Shown one piece after another: positions 30,626 to 37,746 of a stretch of DNA of 43,041 nt (its first letter is position 1; each line of letters opens with the position of its first letter). The notes beneath the pieces are model-generated. The model was not told the DNA's origin and did no database searches. It worked only from the letters and a program-made list of their open reading frames with translations. Source of the DNA: a virus; the IMG/VR virus record IMGVR_UViG_3300047440_000138, positions 1 through 43,041 of that record, one strand, 5' to 3'. A program made the position numbers and the translations under genes.

Positions 30626-30750
30626 CAGCGGCCCCTCAACGCGCGCAGCAACAAATACAGCCAGCCCGCCCAGAACGAGCAGTAGCAGACAAACAGCACG
30701 GACCAGAAGGCCACGTACCACGCCGGCGGGCTGTTCACGAGTCGCCACAT
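30625..30750 (-). CDS. Tiny membrane protein, 41 aa
   Basis: The ATG at 30750 overlaps the upstream stop as TGATG, and its own stop overlaps the next gene the same way. The product is one Trp/Phe/Cys-rich membrane helix (WYVAFWSVLFVCYCSFWAGW) with a basic end. It sits among structural genes, an unusual place for a membrane peptide. The exact start/stop overlaps support it. Confidence 0.55.
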   Translation of the reverse strand: MWRLVNSPPAWYVAFWSVLFVCYCSFWAGWLYLLLRALRGR

Positions 30751-31070
30751 CAGCCGTTCAGGACGTCCCGATCGCCGGTGGGAATGCCGAATTTATCCGC
30801 GTTCACCTGGTCGTGATGCCGACGCAGCGCTTCCTGCGATCCGACGTTCCGTTCGGGCGTGTCTTCCTCCACGACCTGCATCCAGATTTTTGAGAAGATG
30901 CGCGGCAGCTTCGGATCACACTTGGCATCCTTCGGATTGCTCGGATCGGGCGCCGGTCCTTCGAGGACGAACACGCTCCCGACGTGGCGGTACGCATCGC
31001 CGTAGTACCCGTCTTTGATCGCCCGCACCTTGACGCGAATCACGGCCGGCGCAGTGGTCACTTTCCCCAT
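30750..31070 (-). CDS. Conserved-looking phage protein, 106 aa
   Basis: The product has a beta-rich N-terminal half (VIRVKVRAIKDGYYGDAYRH then VGSVFVLEG) and a polar C-terminal half. The first part is a pattern I associate with small head-proximal podovirus proteins. It is encoded between the Bbp16-like decoration gene and tail genes. The start has GGAGTGT upstream. Function unknown, probably structural or assembly. Confidence 0.6.
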   Translation of the reverse strand: MGKVTTAPAVIRVKVRAIKDGYYGDAYRHVGSVFVLEGPAPDPSNPKDAKCDPKLPRIFSKIWMQVVEEDTPERNVGSQEALRRHHDQVNADKFGIPTGDRDVLNG

Positions 31071-31085
31071 CAGTCACACTCCTGG

Positions 31086-31235
31086 TTAGTACTTGGTCGA
31101 CTTCCCGGCCTGCTTCAGCGCGATCGCGACATTCTGCGCGTGCGTGCGTTTCTTGCCGGCCGCGGTCTGCGAGTTCGACAACTCGCGAATGTTCGCGCTG
31201 ATCGTTTTCTGACTGCTGCCGTTCTTGAGTGGCAT
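31086..31235 (-). CDS. Small basic protein, 49 aa
   Basis: The protein is short and Lys/Gln/Ser-rich. It starts MPLKNGSSQKTISANIREL and ends QNVAIALKQAGK plus a basic tail. This matches the pattern of small phage proteins with repeated AIAL and AGK motifs. An 11-bp UUCG hairpin lies just upstream of its ATG, after the decoration gene. Role unknown. Confidence 0.55.
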   Translation of the reverse strand: MPLKNGSSQKTISANIRELSNSQTAAGKKRTHAQNVAIALKQAGKSTKY

Positions 31236-31246
31236 GGCGACACCGA

Positions 31247-31272
31247 GACGCTGAGCCCGAAGGCCCAGCGTC
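31247..31272 (-). promoter_or_regulatory. Stable cUUCGg hairpin after the capsid decoration gene
   Basis: On the minus strand, GACGCTGGGCC and GGCTCAGCGTC form an 11-bp stem (one G-U pair) closed by a TTCG tetraloop on a C-G pair, the extra-stable type. It begins 15 bases after the decoration gene's stop and ends 12 bases before the next ATG. There is no T run, so it is more likely an mRNA stabiliser or processing site than a terminator. Confidence 0.7.
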
Positions 31273-31286
31273 CCCAAGTGGTCGAC

Positions 31287-31745
31287 TTACGGGATGTAGT
31301 TCTTCGCGTAGCTCATGGCGAGCGGGGCGAAGAGGTCGTGCGCGGTGAAGTACGAACTCACCGTGATCGTCGCGGCGCCGCCCGTGGGCACGTAGCGGCA
31401 ACCGATGAATCGCAACATGCCGGCGACCGGCAGCGCGTTCGGGAATGGCAGGAAGAACGTGTACCCCGCGACGAGGTCCGCGTTCAGCTTGGTGACGGTA
31501 ACCAACGAAATGAGGCCCGCCGAGAGGGCCGCATCCGTGGTCTGGATGATTTCGAACGTGGCGCTGGTGAGCGAGGCGGCCACATCGACCGAGATCGCAA
31601 AGCCCATCGGGACGCCGCTGGCGATCAGCCGCTTGGGCGGGGTGCCCGTGCCGCCTGGTGTGCCCAGGTCGATCGAGCTGGTCGAGACGGCCGAGGCGGT
31701 GACCGCCTGTGCCGCCGAGACTTTCAACAGAGAGTCGACATACAT
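31287..31745 (-). CDS. Capsid decoration/cement protein (Bbp16-like), 152 aa
   Basis: Starting at ATG 31745 with GGAGAA upstream, the protein has the Bbp16-type layout: DSLLKVSAAQAVTASAVST, then IDLGTPGG, a beta core (TSATFEIIQTTDAALSAG) and a final RFIGCRYVPTGGAATITV beta pair. In Bordetella phage BPP-1 this protein cements the capsid. It directly follows the major capsid gene here, as expected. Longer readings overlap that gene out of frame. Confidence 0.75.
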   Translation of the reverse strand: MYVDSLLKVSAAQAVTASAVSTSSIDLGTPGGTGTPPKRLIASGVPMGFAISVDVAASLTSATFEIIQTTDAALSAGLISLVTVTKLNADLVAGYTFFLPFPNALPVAGMLRFIGCRYVPTGGAATITVSSYFTAHDLFAPLAMSYAKNYIP

Positions 31746-31785
31746 GAACGGTTCTCCTTCGAGAAAAAGTGGGTGAACGTCCCGG

Positions 31786-32922
31786 TTACGAGACGAGCGT
31801 TTCCGCGTTCGTGAGCTGATCGGACAACCGCACCGGCACGTCGCCGAAGACGAGGATCCGCTTCCCGTCAAAGTTCTCGTAGGTCAGCCCGCCGCCCGAG
31901 CCCACGGACTCGCGCGCTTCCCGGCGCAGGAGCCGCCGCATCGTGCGGTTCATGTAGAACACGCGACGCCCGAGCATGTTCGGGATCGTTTCGATCGCGG
32001 TTTCCATGTTCGTGATGATCGTTTTGATGTTCGCCGCGTCGGTGTCGCTGATGTCGATGTTGCAGAGGCGCACGACGTAGCGCCAATCGCGGAGGGCGAT
32101 TCCGGCTTTCCACTGGAACCGCTCCTGCATGACGCGCATACGCGACCCAGGCAGGCCGGCGGTGACTTCGGCGGTGACTTCGCCGTAGTCGTTGTGTTGC
32201 AGACCGGCAATCGAGCCCTTCGGGAAAATGCCCGTGCAGGTGTCATCGCCCCAGCTCACCAACCAGATCGAGGCGTTGTCGGAACCGGAGCCGCCGCACT
32301 TGATCACGTTCGACCCGTTCGGCGCCGTCGAGAGCGAATACCGAACGCTCAGCCCGTTGAACTGCTCCTGGTTCAGTCCGGCGTTGCCGTAGAACAGGAC
32401 GCGCGCGAGTTCCTGGTTCATGGCTTCGATGAACGCGCGCGCTTCGGACAGTCGGAAGGCGGCCGTTTCGCCGTTCAACTTATAGACGTCGATGTCGACT
32501 TCCGACCACGCTTCGAGGATGCCGCAGCCTTCGTCGATCTGCGCGGTGATCGACTTGCTCGGGGTGATGCCAGCGTTCAGTAAGCGCCAGGCAACGGTCG
32601 GCAACCCGACGCGAACGCTGGTGCGGTGCCCGGTCGGCAGGTTGCCTTCCATCCAGTTCATATCCGTCAAAATGTCGTTGCTCTGGTTCAAGAGTTCGAC
32701 GAGGGCCGCGGCTTTGCCGTCTGGGTCCATGCGCTTGACGATTTCCGCGAGGGTGAGGTTGCCGACGCCGAGCGCCGCGACGCCCACAGCGCCGACGCCG
32801 ATGTAGTACCACAGCGTGTGACTCTGAACGGCGCCCGCGCCGCCCATCGCCGCATTCGCCACACTGACGCCGAGCGTCAGCAGCGACAGAAAGACCAACA
32901 GGATTCGACTCAAAACGCGCAT
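31786..32922 (-). CDS. Major capsid protein with an unusual signal-peptide-like N-terminus
   Basis: From about residue 55 the 378-residue protein matches HK97-fold capsid proteins of the BPP-1 type: NLTLAEIVKRMDPDGKAAAL, NWMEGNLPTGHRTSVRVGLP, AFRLSEARAFIEAMNQELAR, VLFYGNAG and VRLSDQLTNAET. The first 54 residues are strange: MRVLSRILLVFLSLLTLG then VSVANA|A is a textbook Sec signal, and WYYIGVGAVGVAALGVG (38-54) is a second hydrophobic helix. ATG 32922 has a perfect AAGGAG 7 bases upstream, so the ribosome really starts there. Internal GTG codons near residue 46 lack such a site. Confidence 0.88.
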   Translation of the reverse strand: MRVLSRILLVFLSLLTLGVSVANAAMGGAGAVQSHTLWYYIGVGAVGVAALGVGNLTLAEIVKRMDPDGKAAALVELLNQSNDILTDMNWMEGNLPTGHRTSVRVGLPTVAWRLLNAGITPSKSITAQIDEGCGILEAWSEVDIDVYKLNGETAAFRLSEARAFIEAMNQELARVLFYGNAGLNQEQFNGLSVRYSLSTAPNGSNVIKCGGSGSDNASIWLVSWGDDTCTGIFPKGSIAGLQHNDYGEVTAEVTAGLPGSRMRVMQERFQWKAGIALRDWRYVVRLCNIDISDTDAANIKTIITNMETAIETIPNMLGRRVFYMNRTMRRLLRREARESVGSGGGLTYENFDGKRILVFGDVPVRLSDQLTNAETLVS

Positions 32923-32933
32923 GAACGTGCTCC

Positions 32934-33557
32934 TTACGCCTTCGCCTCTGGGTAGAGGGTTTGGGCGATTGTTTTTTGTGGGGTGGACTGACCGCCTGGG
33001 GTGGTCGGGCCGTCTTCCTTGAACTTCGCGCCGAAGCGCGACAACGCGCGGACGAGCAGCTTGTTGTTGCCGAGGCCAAGGCGATCGATGAATGCTTTGG
33101 CTTCAGCTTCCTGCTCGCCAAACAGTTCCTTGATGCCGCGCGCTGCGTGCTTCAACGTCGTCTCGTACTTCGTGCCGCCGAGTTCGGGATCCGCTTTCAG
33201 ATCCGCGCCTTCTTGATCAAGTTGCGCGATCGCGGCGACGAGCGCGGTGTTCTGGGCTTCGACGTACTTCTGCGCTTGCTCTTGCGTGAGCCCGAGCGCT
33301 TTCACCTCGCCGCGATACCGATCGAGGTCGGCACCCGTGAGGGGCGATTTCTCCGGCAGCGTGAGCGCGTAACTCTCAGGGACGTGGGGCGCAGTGGCCT
33401 TCCGGTCATCTGTGGTCGTCGCGGCTGCCTTCGTGCCATCGGCTTGCGCCGTGGTGTCGGTCGCGGCTTTCGAATCGGCCGTCTTCGTGTCCGCTGATGT
33501 CGTATCCGCCTTCGTGGTGTCGGCGGCTTTGGTGTCGTCTGCTGTTGCTGTTGCCAT
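32934..33557 (-). CDS. Capsid scaffolding protein, 207 aa
   Basis: ATG 33557 has an AGGAG site. The first 60 residues are low-complexity Thr/Asp/Ala/Lys repeats (ADTTKADTTSADTKTADS), then the scaffold core: VPESYALTLPEKSPLTGADL, LGLTQEQAQKYVEAQNTALV, a DPELGG turn, and FIDRLGLGNNKLLVRALSRF. It would guide capsid assembly and then leave the head. It lies just above the capsid gene. A possible upstream hydrophobic extension is translation of the terminator region and is rejected. Confidence 0.8.
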   Translation of the reverse strand: MATATADDTKAADTTKADTTSADTKTADSKAATDTTAQADGTKAAATTTDDRKATAPHVPESYALTLPEKSPLTGADLDRYRGEVKALGLTQEQAQKYVEAQNTALVAAIAQLDQEGADLKADPELGGTKYETTLKHAARGIKELFGEQEAEAKAFIDRLGLGNNKLLVRALSRFGAKFKEDGPTTPGGQSTPQKTIAQTLYPEAKA

Positions 33558-33584
33558 GTCGTTCGCTCCTGAAAAAGTCGGGAG

Positions 33585-33636
33585 CAAAAGAAAAAGGGCC
33601 AGCACCAACCGCGATTCACGCGATCAGCACTGGCCC
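33585..33636 (-). terminator. Rho-independent terminator or attenuator above the scaffold gene
   Basis: GGGCCAG (33636-33630) pairs with CTGGCCC (33602-33596) on the minus strand, with a smaller inner hairpin, followed by TTTTTCTTTT. It stands within the late operon, 28 bases before the scaffold start, so it would lower transcription into scaffold, capsid and tail genes unless antiterminated. Confidence 0.75.
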
Positions 33637-33666
33637 TCTTCCAGTTGCGTCCCCTTGTCCGTGGCC

Positions 33667-33706
33667 CCGCTGAGGTAGCGGCGTCCTCGCGCGGATCAGG
33701 CGCGAG
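33667..33706. promoter_or_regulatory. Two hairpins in the 172-base gap above scaffold
   Basis: CCGCT/AGCGG (33667-33681, 5 bp) and CTCGCGC/GCGCGAG (33686-33706, 7 bp) stand side by side just upstream of the terminator. The gap from 33558 to 33729 holds no gene. Together with the terminator this is a structured leader. No -10/-35 promoter is recognised in the gap. Confidence 0.4.
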
Positions 33707-33729
33707 CTAGGCCATCGGTCAAACTCGGT

Positions 33730-33987
33730 TTACTGCATCGTCAAGATTCTCGCGGCCGGATCATCCGCCGGCGTCGCCTCGCCTCGCAGAAACGCGCAGC
33801 ACATCTCGACGAGATCCGCCCGTTCCTGCATGTCGTACAGCGTCAGCAGCGCCCGCGCCCCACGCACCAGCGCAATCGCGATGATGCCCGGCTCGGTGTT
33901 GCTCCGATATTTCCGCATCTGCAGCGCCATCTCGGTTTCGATGCGCTCCAGTTGTCTGATGTCTTCCGCGGTGCTGGTCAGTCTCAT
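33730..33987 (-). CDS. Small helical protein, 85 aa
   Basis: Starts at ATG 33987, overlapping the previous stop. Two or three helices (STAEDIRQLERIETEMALQM, then RGARALLTLYDMQERADLVE) and a short C-terminus. It is the last gene before the structured gap, so it may mark the end of the first late transcript. Not recognised. Confidence 0.55.
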   Translation of the reverse strand: MRLTSTAEDIRQLERIETEMALQMRKYRSNTEPGIIAIALVRGARALLTLYDMQERADLVEMCCAFLRGEATPADDPAARILTMQ

Positions 33988-34349
33988 CGTGTGCCCATGT
34001 GCAGGCGCGCGGCCCGCACCCACCGAATTTGCATCCGTGCTTCCCATTGACTACAGCCGAACAGCCGCGCGATCGTCGCAATCCGCCAGCCAAACTCGTC
34101 CCGCAGATGCCACATGATCCACCTGGCGAGACTCTGCCGGCGGTACCGTGCGGCCGGTAACGCCCATAACTGATCGACACGGTCCCGGCGAAACCACAAC
34201 CCACGGACCTTGCCGGCGCGCTTCACCGGCGTGAGCCAGCCCGTTCGCACCGCTTCGCGAATGATGCGGATCGGATCGCCGGGAAACTCCCGATGCGAGG
34301 GGCGATTCGCGACCACTTCGCCGAGCGAGATTAGGGGCGCTGGCGGCAT
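33984..34349 (-). CDS. Basic HTH-like protein, 121 aa
   Basis: A first part (DPIRIIREAVRTGWLTPVKR then LWFRRDRVDQL) looks like an AlpA/MerR-type helix-turn-helix. A second basic helical part (WHLRDEFGWRIATIARLFGC with SQWEARMQIRWV) looks like another HTH. A DNA-binding protein encoded among virion genes could be a late regulator. The adjacent terminator makes that attractive, but it is not proven. Confidence 0.55.
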   Translation of the reverse strand: MPPAPLISLGEVVANRPSHREFPGDPIRIIREAVRTGWLTPVKRAGKVRGLWFRRDRVDQLWALPAARYRRQSLARWIMWHLRDEFGWRIATIARLFGCSQWEARMQIRWVRAARLHMGTR

Positions 34350-34880
34350 TTACTTGACGACCGCCGTGATGGTGTACGTGGCGCCGACTGGCGAACCAGA
34401 AGGCCCGGTGATCTTCTCTCGCACGCGAATGCGATCCCCCCACGGACCTTGCCGGGCCGAACCCGCCGCGAGCGATTCCTGTGTGACCGCTGAACCCTGC
34501 GTGATGTTCGTCGAGGCCGCGGTCGTCACCGTGGCCGCGACCGCCGCACCGCTCACCATGAAGCGCTGTGTCGTCGCACCGGCGCCGAGCGCATACGTCA
34601 ACGAGGACACCAGATCGTCCCAGGTGGTTCCACCATCGACGGAATCTTCGAGCCAGATTTGCAACGTCCCCGTCGCCGTGCCGGCCGCGGTGATGTTGAT
34701 CAGGATGTCCATCTGCTCGAAGCCAATCGGCGGCAGCAGGACGGTGTTCCTGGTCAGCGTGGTCGCAGCCACGCCGGAGACTTGGGACGGCTGGATCGTG
34801 ATAAAGCCGCCCTGTGCCTGCAGTGGCCGAGAGGCCACCAGCACCAGCAGCGCGCCCGCGAGGATGAGACGTCGCATCAT
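34350..34880 (-). CDS. Virion-type protein with N-terminal signal peptide, 176 aa
   Basis: ATG 34880 has AGGA 5 bases upstream. The start, MMRRLILAGALLVLVASRPL then QAQ|GG, is a clear Sec signal. The mature part is beta-rich (TLQIWLEDSVDGGTTWDDLV, then SARQGPWGDRIRVREKITGP), as in tail or head decoration proteins. It lies between other structural genes, so a virion protein with a signal peptide is again unusual. It might instead be a secreted effector. Confidence 0.6.
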   Translation of the reverse strand: MMRRLILAGALLVLVASRPLQAQGGFITIQPSQVSGVAATTLTRNTVLLPPIGFEQMDILINITAAGTATGTLQIWLEDSVDGGTTWDDLVSSLTYALGAGATTQRFMVSGAAVAATVTTAASTNITQGSAVTQESLAAGSARQGPWGDRIRVREKITGPSGSPVGATYTITAVVK

Positions 34881-34888
34881 AGGAGTCC

Positions 34889-35440
34889 TCACAGAATCGT
34901 GACCGCGCCACGAATCGGGAACAGGGTGTATTCAATGGTGTACGGCGGCGTTTCCGTCAGCGAGCCGGTCGGCTGCAGTTTGTACGTCACGACGTTCGCG
35001 ACTGAGACGTCAGCCGTGAACGCCAGCGTCAGCGTGTTGGCCGCTGATACCGACTTCGCTTCGTTCGCCGCGACGTAGGTGATCGCGCCAACAACAACAG
35101 TCGCTTTCGCGTTCGCTGAGTACGTGAAGATGCCCGTAATTGTCGCGAAGTCTGTTCCGTCACCTTCGCGCACGGTGAAGATGCCCATCCCGCCGATCAT
35201 CGACGACGCCGGGACCACAACCGCGAACAGTGCCGTCGCCGAACCATCCACGATCGTTTTCGCCGTGGGATTCAGGAATATTTTGTTCTGCCCGTTCGTG
35301 TCATTGACAACACCGTTCGCCAACACGGGCGTCGACAGGTTCAGGCCAACCACCGGCACCAGTGTTGTAATAGATTGACCGTCGTCAGCCACGGTCATAA
35401 TCGGATGCGCGAGCCGATCACGTAAAATGACTTCAGGCAT
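34889..35440 (-). CDS. Beta-rich virion protein, 183 aa
   Basis: The product starts MPEVILRDRLAHPI and continues as an almost all-beta, Thr/Val/Ala-rich sequence without cysteine (VSAANTLTLAFTADVSVANV). This is typical of head decoration or tail-wall proteins. Its start overlaps the Bbp19-like gene by 8 bases. No specific family is recognised. Confidence 0.55.
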   Translation of the reverse strand: MPEVILRDRLAHPIMTVADDGQSITTLVPVVGLNLSTPVLANGVVNDTNGQNKIFLNPTAKTIVDGSATALFAVVVPASSMIGGMGIFTVREGDGTDFATITGIFTYSANAKATVVVGAITYVAANEAKSVSAANTLTLAFTADVSVANVVTYKLQPTGSLTETPPYTIEYTLFPIRGAVTIL

Positions 35441-35810
35441 TCGTCTGCTCCTGTGTGGCTAAGGTCATGGCGACCGCCTCACTTTCCGCGTCGGATCGTT
35501 TCAACCGGGCCGTGGCTTCCGCCAGCATGTCGAAGTACCGCGCCGGATGCTGCGTCATAATCTCCGTTCGCAGATCCAGCCCGTGTTCACGACGACCGAG
35601 AAACCGATTCACGTCGTCAGGTGGACCGCTCACCTTGTCGTCGATGCCGGCGCGCTCCAGTTCCATCCACACGAAATGCCGGCCGGTTGGTGTACTCAAC
35701 TGCGCGACGAGCACATTGAAGCGTTCGTCTTCGGTGCGCTGCTCTTTGCGTTTCCCGTACTTCACCTGATCGGGATCCGCTGAGTTCTTCACGACCGCGC
35801 GCGCACTCAT
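35433..35810 (-). CDS. Bbp19-like head protein, 125 aa
   Basis: Residues about 35-110 fit the Bbp19 pattern: TPTGRHFVWMELERAGIDDK, FLGRREHGLDLRTEIMTQHP and FDMLAEATARL. In BPP-1 relatives the gene sits among the portal and head genes, as here; its start overlaps the portal stop as ATGA. Its exact role is unknown but it is likely a minor head or assembly factor. Confidence 0.7.
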   Translation of the reverse strand: MSARAVVKNSADPDQVKYGKRKEQRTEDERFNVLVAQLSTPTGRHFVWMELERAGIDDKVSGPPDDVNRFLGRREHGLDLRTEIMTQHPARYFDMLAEATARLKRSDAESEAVAMTLATQEQTNA

Positions 35811-37564
35811 TGCGTCACCCCTGCGAGCCCGGAGGCGAGCCGCGTCAGCGCGGTATCACCGTCCATTGGGGTTTGACCGAGACTCTTCGCGCCGGCACCG
35901 AGGTTCTTGAGTTGTTCCGACTGCGCTTGCGCCTGTTGCTGTTTCGCGCGGTTCTGACGAATTGCCGCGACCGCGTCGTCGTCACGGAGGATCGACGGAT
36001 CTACGCCGAAGTTATCCGCCTGCGTCCGCGCATAGGCCACGTCGTCGAGGACGTCCATGAGGCCCGGATCGATTTGCGCGAGCGGCAACAGTGTGCTGGT
36101 CACAAAGCCTTCGTTGACCCCGAGCGCCGCCATCTTCCGCGCCTGCGCGAGAATCGACACGAACTCAGGAATCAGTTCCACGCCTTCGACGTCCGGCGGC
36201 GGCGGCGGAATCAACCTGTGCCGCCACATGATGTGGAACGCGCGATTGATGATCGGCTTCAACAGCTCGCGGCCGGTCGAATCCAGCACCGGGCCGAGCA
36301 GCACAAGCTTTTCCTGGTGCCGTTCCTCAATCTCCCGTGCGGTGCGCGGTTGCACCCCGCCCTGTTCGTCCATCTGCTGAATCATCTGAAACAGGTCGCG
36401 ATACCATCCTTCATTGATCCTGGCTTGCACCCCGTAGATCCGCCGTTCCATCGCCTGCACATCGGGTTTTATTTCGTAGATCGGCTTCATGCCGCCGCGC
36501 TCGAAATTGCTCACGTACGTCGTGTCGCCGGGAATCTGCGAGACTTTCTGCGTGCGGAGTTCGGTCGACGCTTGCATCGGCGGATTGAGCTGCTTTTCGA
36601 TCGCCTGGTCCGTGCGTTTCTGCATCAACTGCAGTTGTCGAATGTCGCCGATCGTGGTCATCGCCGGGCAATCGGTGCCGTAGGTGTCTTCCGCATTCAC
36701 CGACCACCGCGGCGCCATGATCGGGAACTCCTCGAACCCCGATTCCCGCAGGTACTGCCCGCCGTCGCTGGCCTTCTCGTAGTGACAGGACGCGAAGGGA
36801 AACGCTTTCGAGCCAATCGCGTACTCGTCGTCGTCCCCGCGGCGCGGCGTCACGTACCAGCACACATCGACTTGGGTTTCGTACCGACCTTCGCGCCAGG
36901 CGTTCACCACCACCCGTGAGAACCGGGACAGATCGGGCGCGGTGCCCGGCACGAGGTTCGCGCCGTCCTGCCCGCCGAACTCTTCCACGAGCTGCCACAC
37001 GGTCAACGTGTAATCACGGATGAACGTCGCGACTTGTCCCCGGCGATCGTTCCCGAGGTAGTAGCTGCCAATCGGGTACGGGTAGAACGCGAACAAGTCG
37101 TCAGGGTCTTCCAGCATCCCCAGCGCGGCCGTGCCGAACGTCGCCATATCGCCGTAAATCATCGGCAACGCGTGGTAGAAGTTCGACAACCCAAGGACGG
37201 TGTACAACCGCTGTTCGACGTCGTAGAGCCACGCCTTGACGGGCGCGAACTTCCCCAGCGCGGGATCGGCGACACCGAGCTTGAACCACGGCCGCGCGGG
37301 GTTCGTCATGCCCGCATGAAGCCCAGCCCGCAATGTCTGCCACGCTTTGACCTGTGTCGAGTCGATGATCTTGGTGTTCTTCCGGCTGCCGTTGTTGCGG
37401 TCTGTTGGCCCCATCCACTTCGGCCGAGTCGGGCAGATGTAATCCGCGCAGTCCCGCCACTGTGTCTCAAACTTCGCGCGCTCCGATCGCAACGTCGCGA
37501 ACAGCCATTGCAGGCGTTGCCGCTTCGTGATCAGGTCGCTGGTCGGGAGTTCGGCCGCTGGCAT
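35807..37564 (-). CDS. Portal protein (head-to-tail connector)
   Basis: The 585-residue protein matches podovirus connectors: TQWRDCADYICPTRPKWMG near the start, STQVKAWQTLRAGLHAGMTN, PMIYGDMATFGTAALG, then NAWREGRYETQVDVCWYV and IYGVQARINEGWYRDLFQMI, and a Gln/Ala-rich tail. It forms the 12-fold ring for DNA entry and the base for tail assembly. It comes after terminase genes, in normal order. Coupled to both neighbours by overlaps. Confidence 0.92.
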   Translation of the reverse strand: MPAAELPTSDLITKRQRLQWLFATLRSERAKFETQWRDCADYICPTRPKWMGPTDRNNGSRKNTKIIDSTQVKAWQTLRAGLHAGMTNPARPWFKLGVADPALGKFAPVKAWLYDVEQRLYTVLGLSNFYHALPMIYGDMATFGTAALGMLEDPDDLFAFYPYPIGSYYLGNDRRGQVATFIRDYTLTVWQLVEEFGGQDGANLVPGTAPDLSRFSRVVVNAWREGRYETQVDVCWYVTPRRGDDDEYAIGSKAFPFASCHYEKASDGGQYLRESGFEEFPIMAPRWSVNAEDTYGTDCPAMTTIGDIRQLQLMQKRTDQAIEKQLNPPMQASTELRTQKVSQIPGDTTYVSNFERGGMKPIYEIKPDVQAMERRIYGVQARINEGWYRDLFQMIQQMDEQGGVQPRTAREIEERHQEKLVLLGPVLDSTGRELLKPIINRAFHIMWRHRLIPPPPPDVEGVELIPEFVSILAQARKMAALGVNEGFVTSTLLPLAQIDPGLMDVLDDVAYARTQADNFGVDPSILRDDDAVAAIRQNRAKQQQAQAQSEQLKNLGAGAKSLGQTPMDGDTALTRLASGLAGVTQ

Positions 37565-37746
37565 CAGTGCTTCCCTCCGACACTCGCCAAGGTAGCCGGC
37601 ACGATCCGGCGCTGTTCCTCGACGCCTTTGATCGCATCCTTCGCCAATTCAATCAACCCGAGCGCGGTGACCTTGCTGTCGAATTCGCCCGTCACGGACA
37701 ACTGCCCGGCGTCGTCGAGCGCGATCACGATGTGTGCTTTCGCCAT
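37564..37746 (-). CDS. Small conserved-looking protein, 60 aa
   Basis: A beta start (KAHIVIALDDAGQLSVTGEF) and a helix (ALGLIELAKDAIKGVEEQRR). Its stop overlaps the portal start and its start overlaps the upstream gene. Small proteins of this kind precede the portal in several podoviruses. Function unknown. Confidence 0.6.
   Translation of the reverse strand: MAKAHIVIALDDAGQLSVTGEFDSKVTALGLIELAKDAIKGVEEQRRIVPATLASVGGKH

Noticed and set aside
34051-34935. Minus-strand 294-codon ORF
   Set aside because: Shares the strand with two better genes (34350-34880 and 33984-34349) that have ribosome sites and tight overlaps. Its residues are shadow-like.
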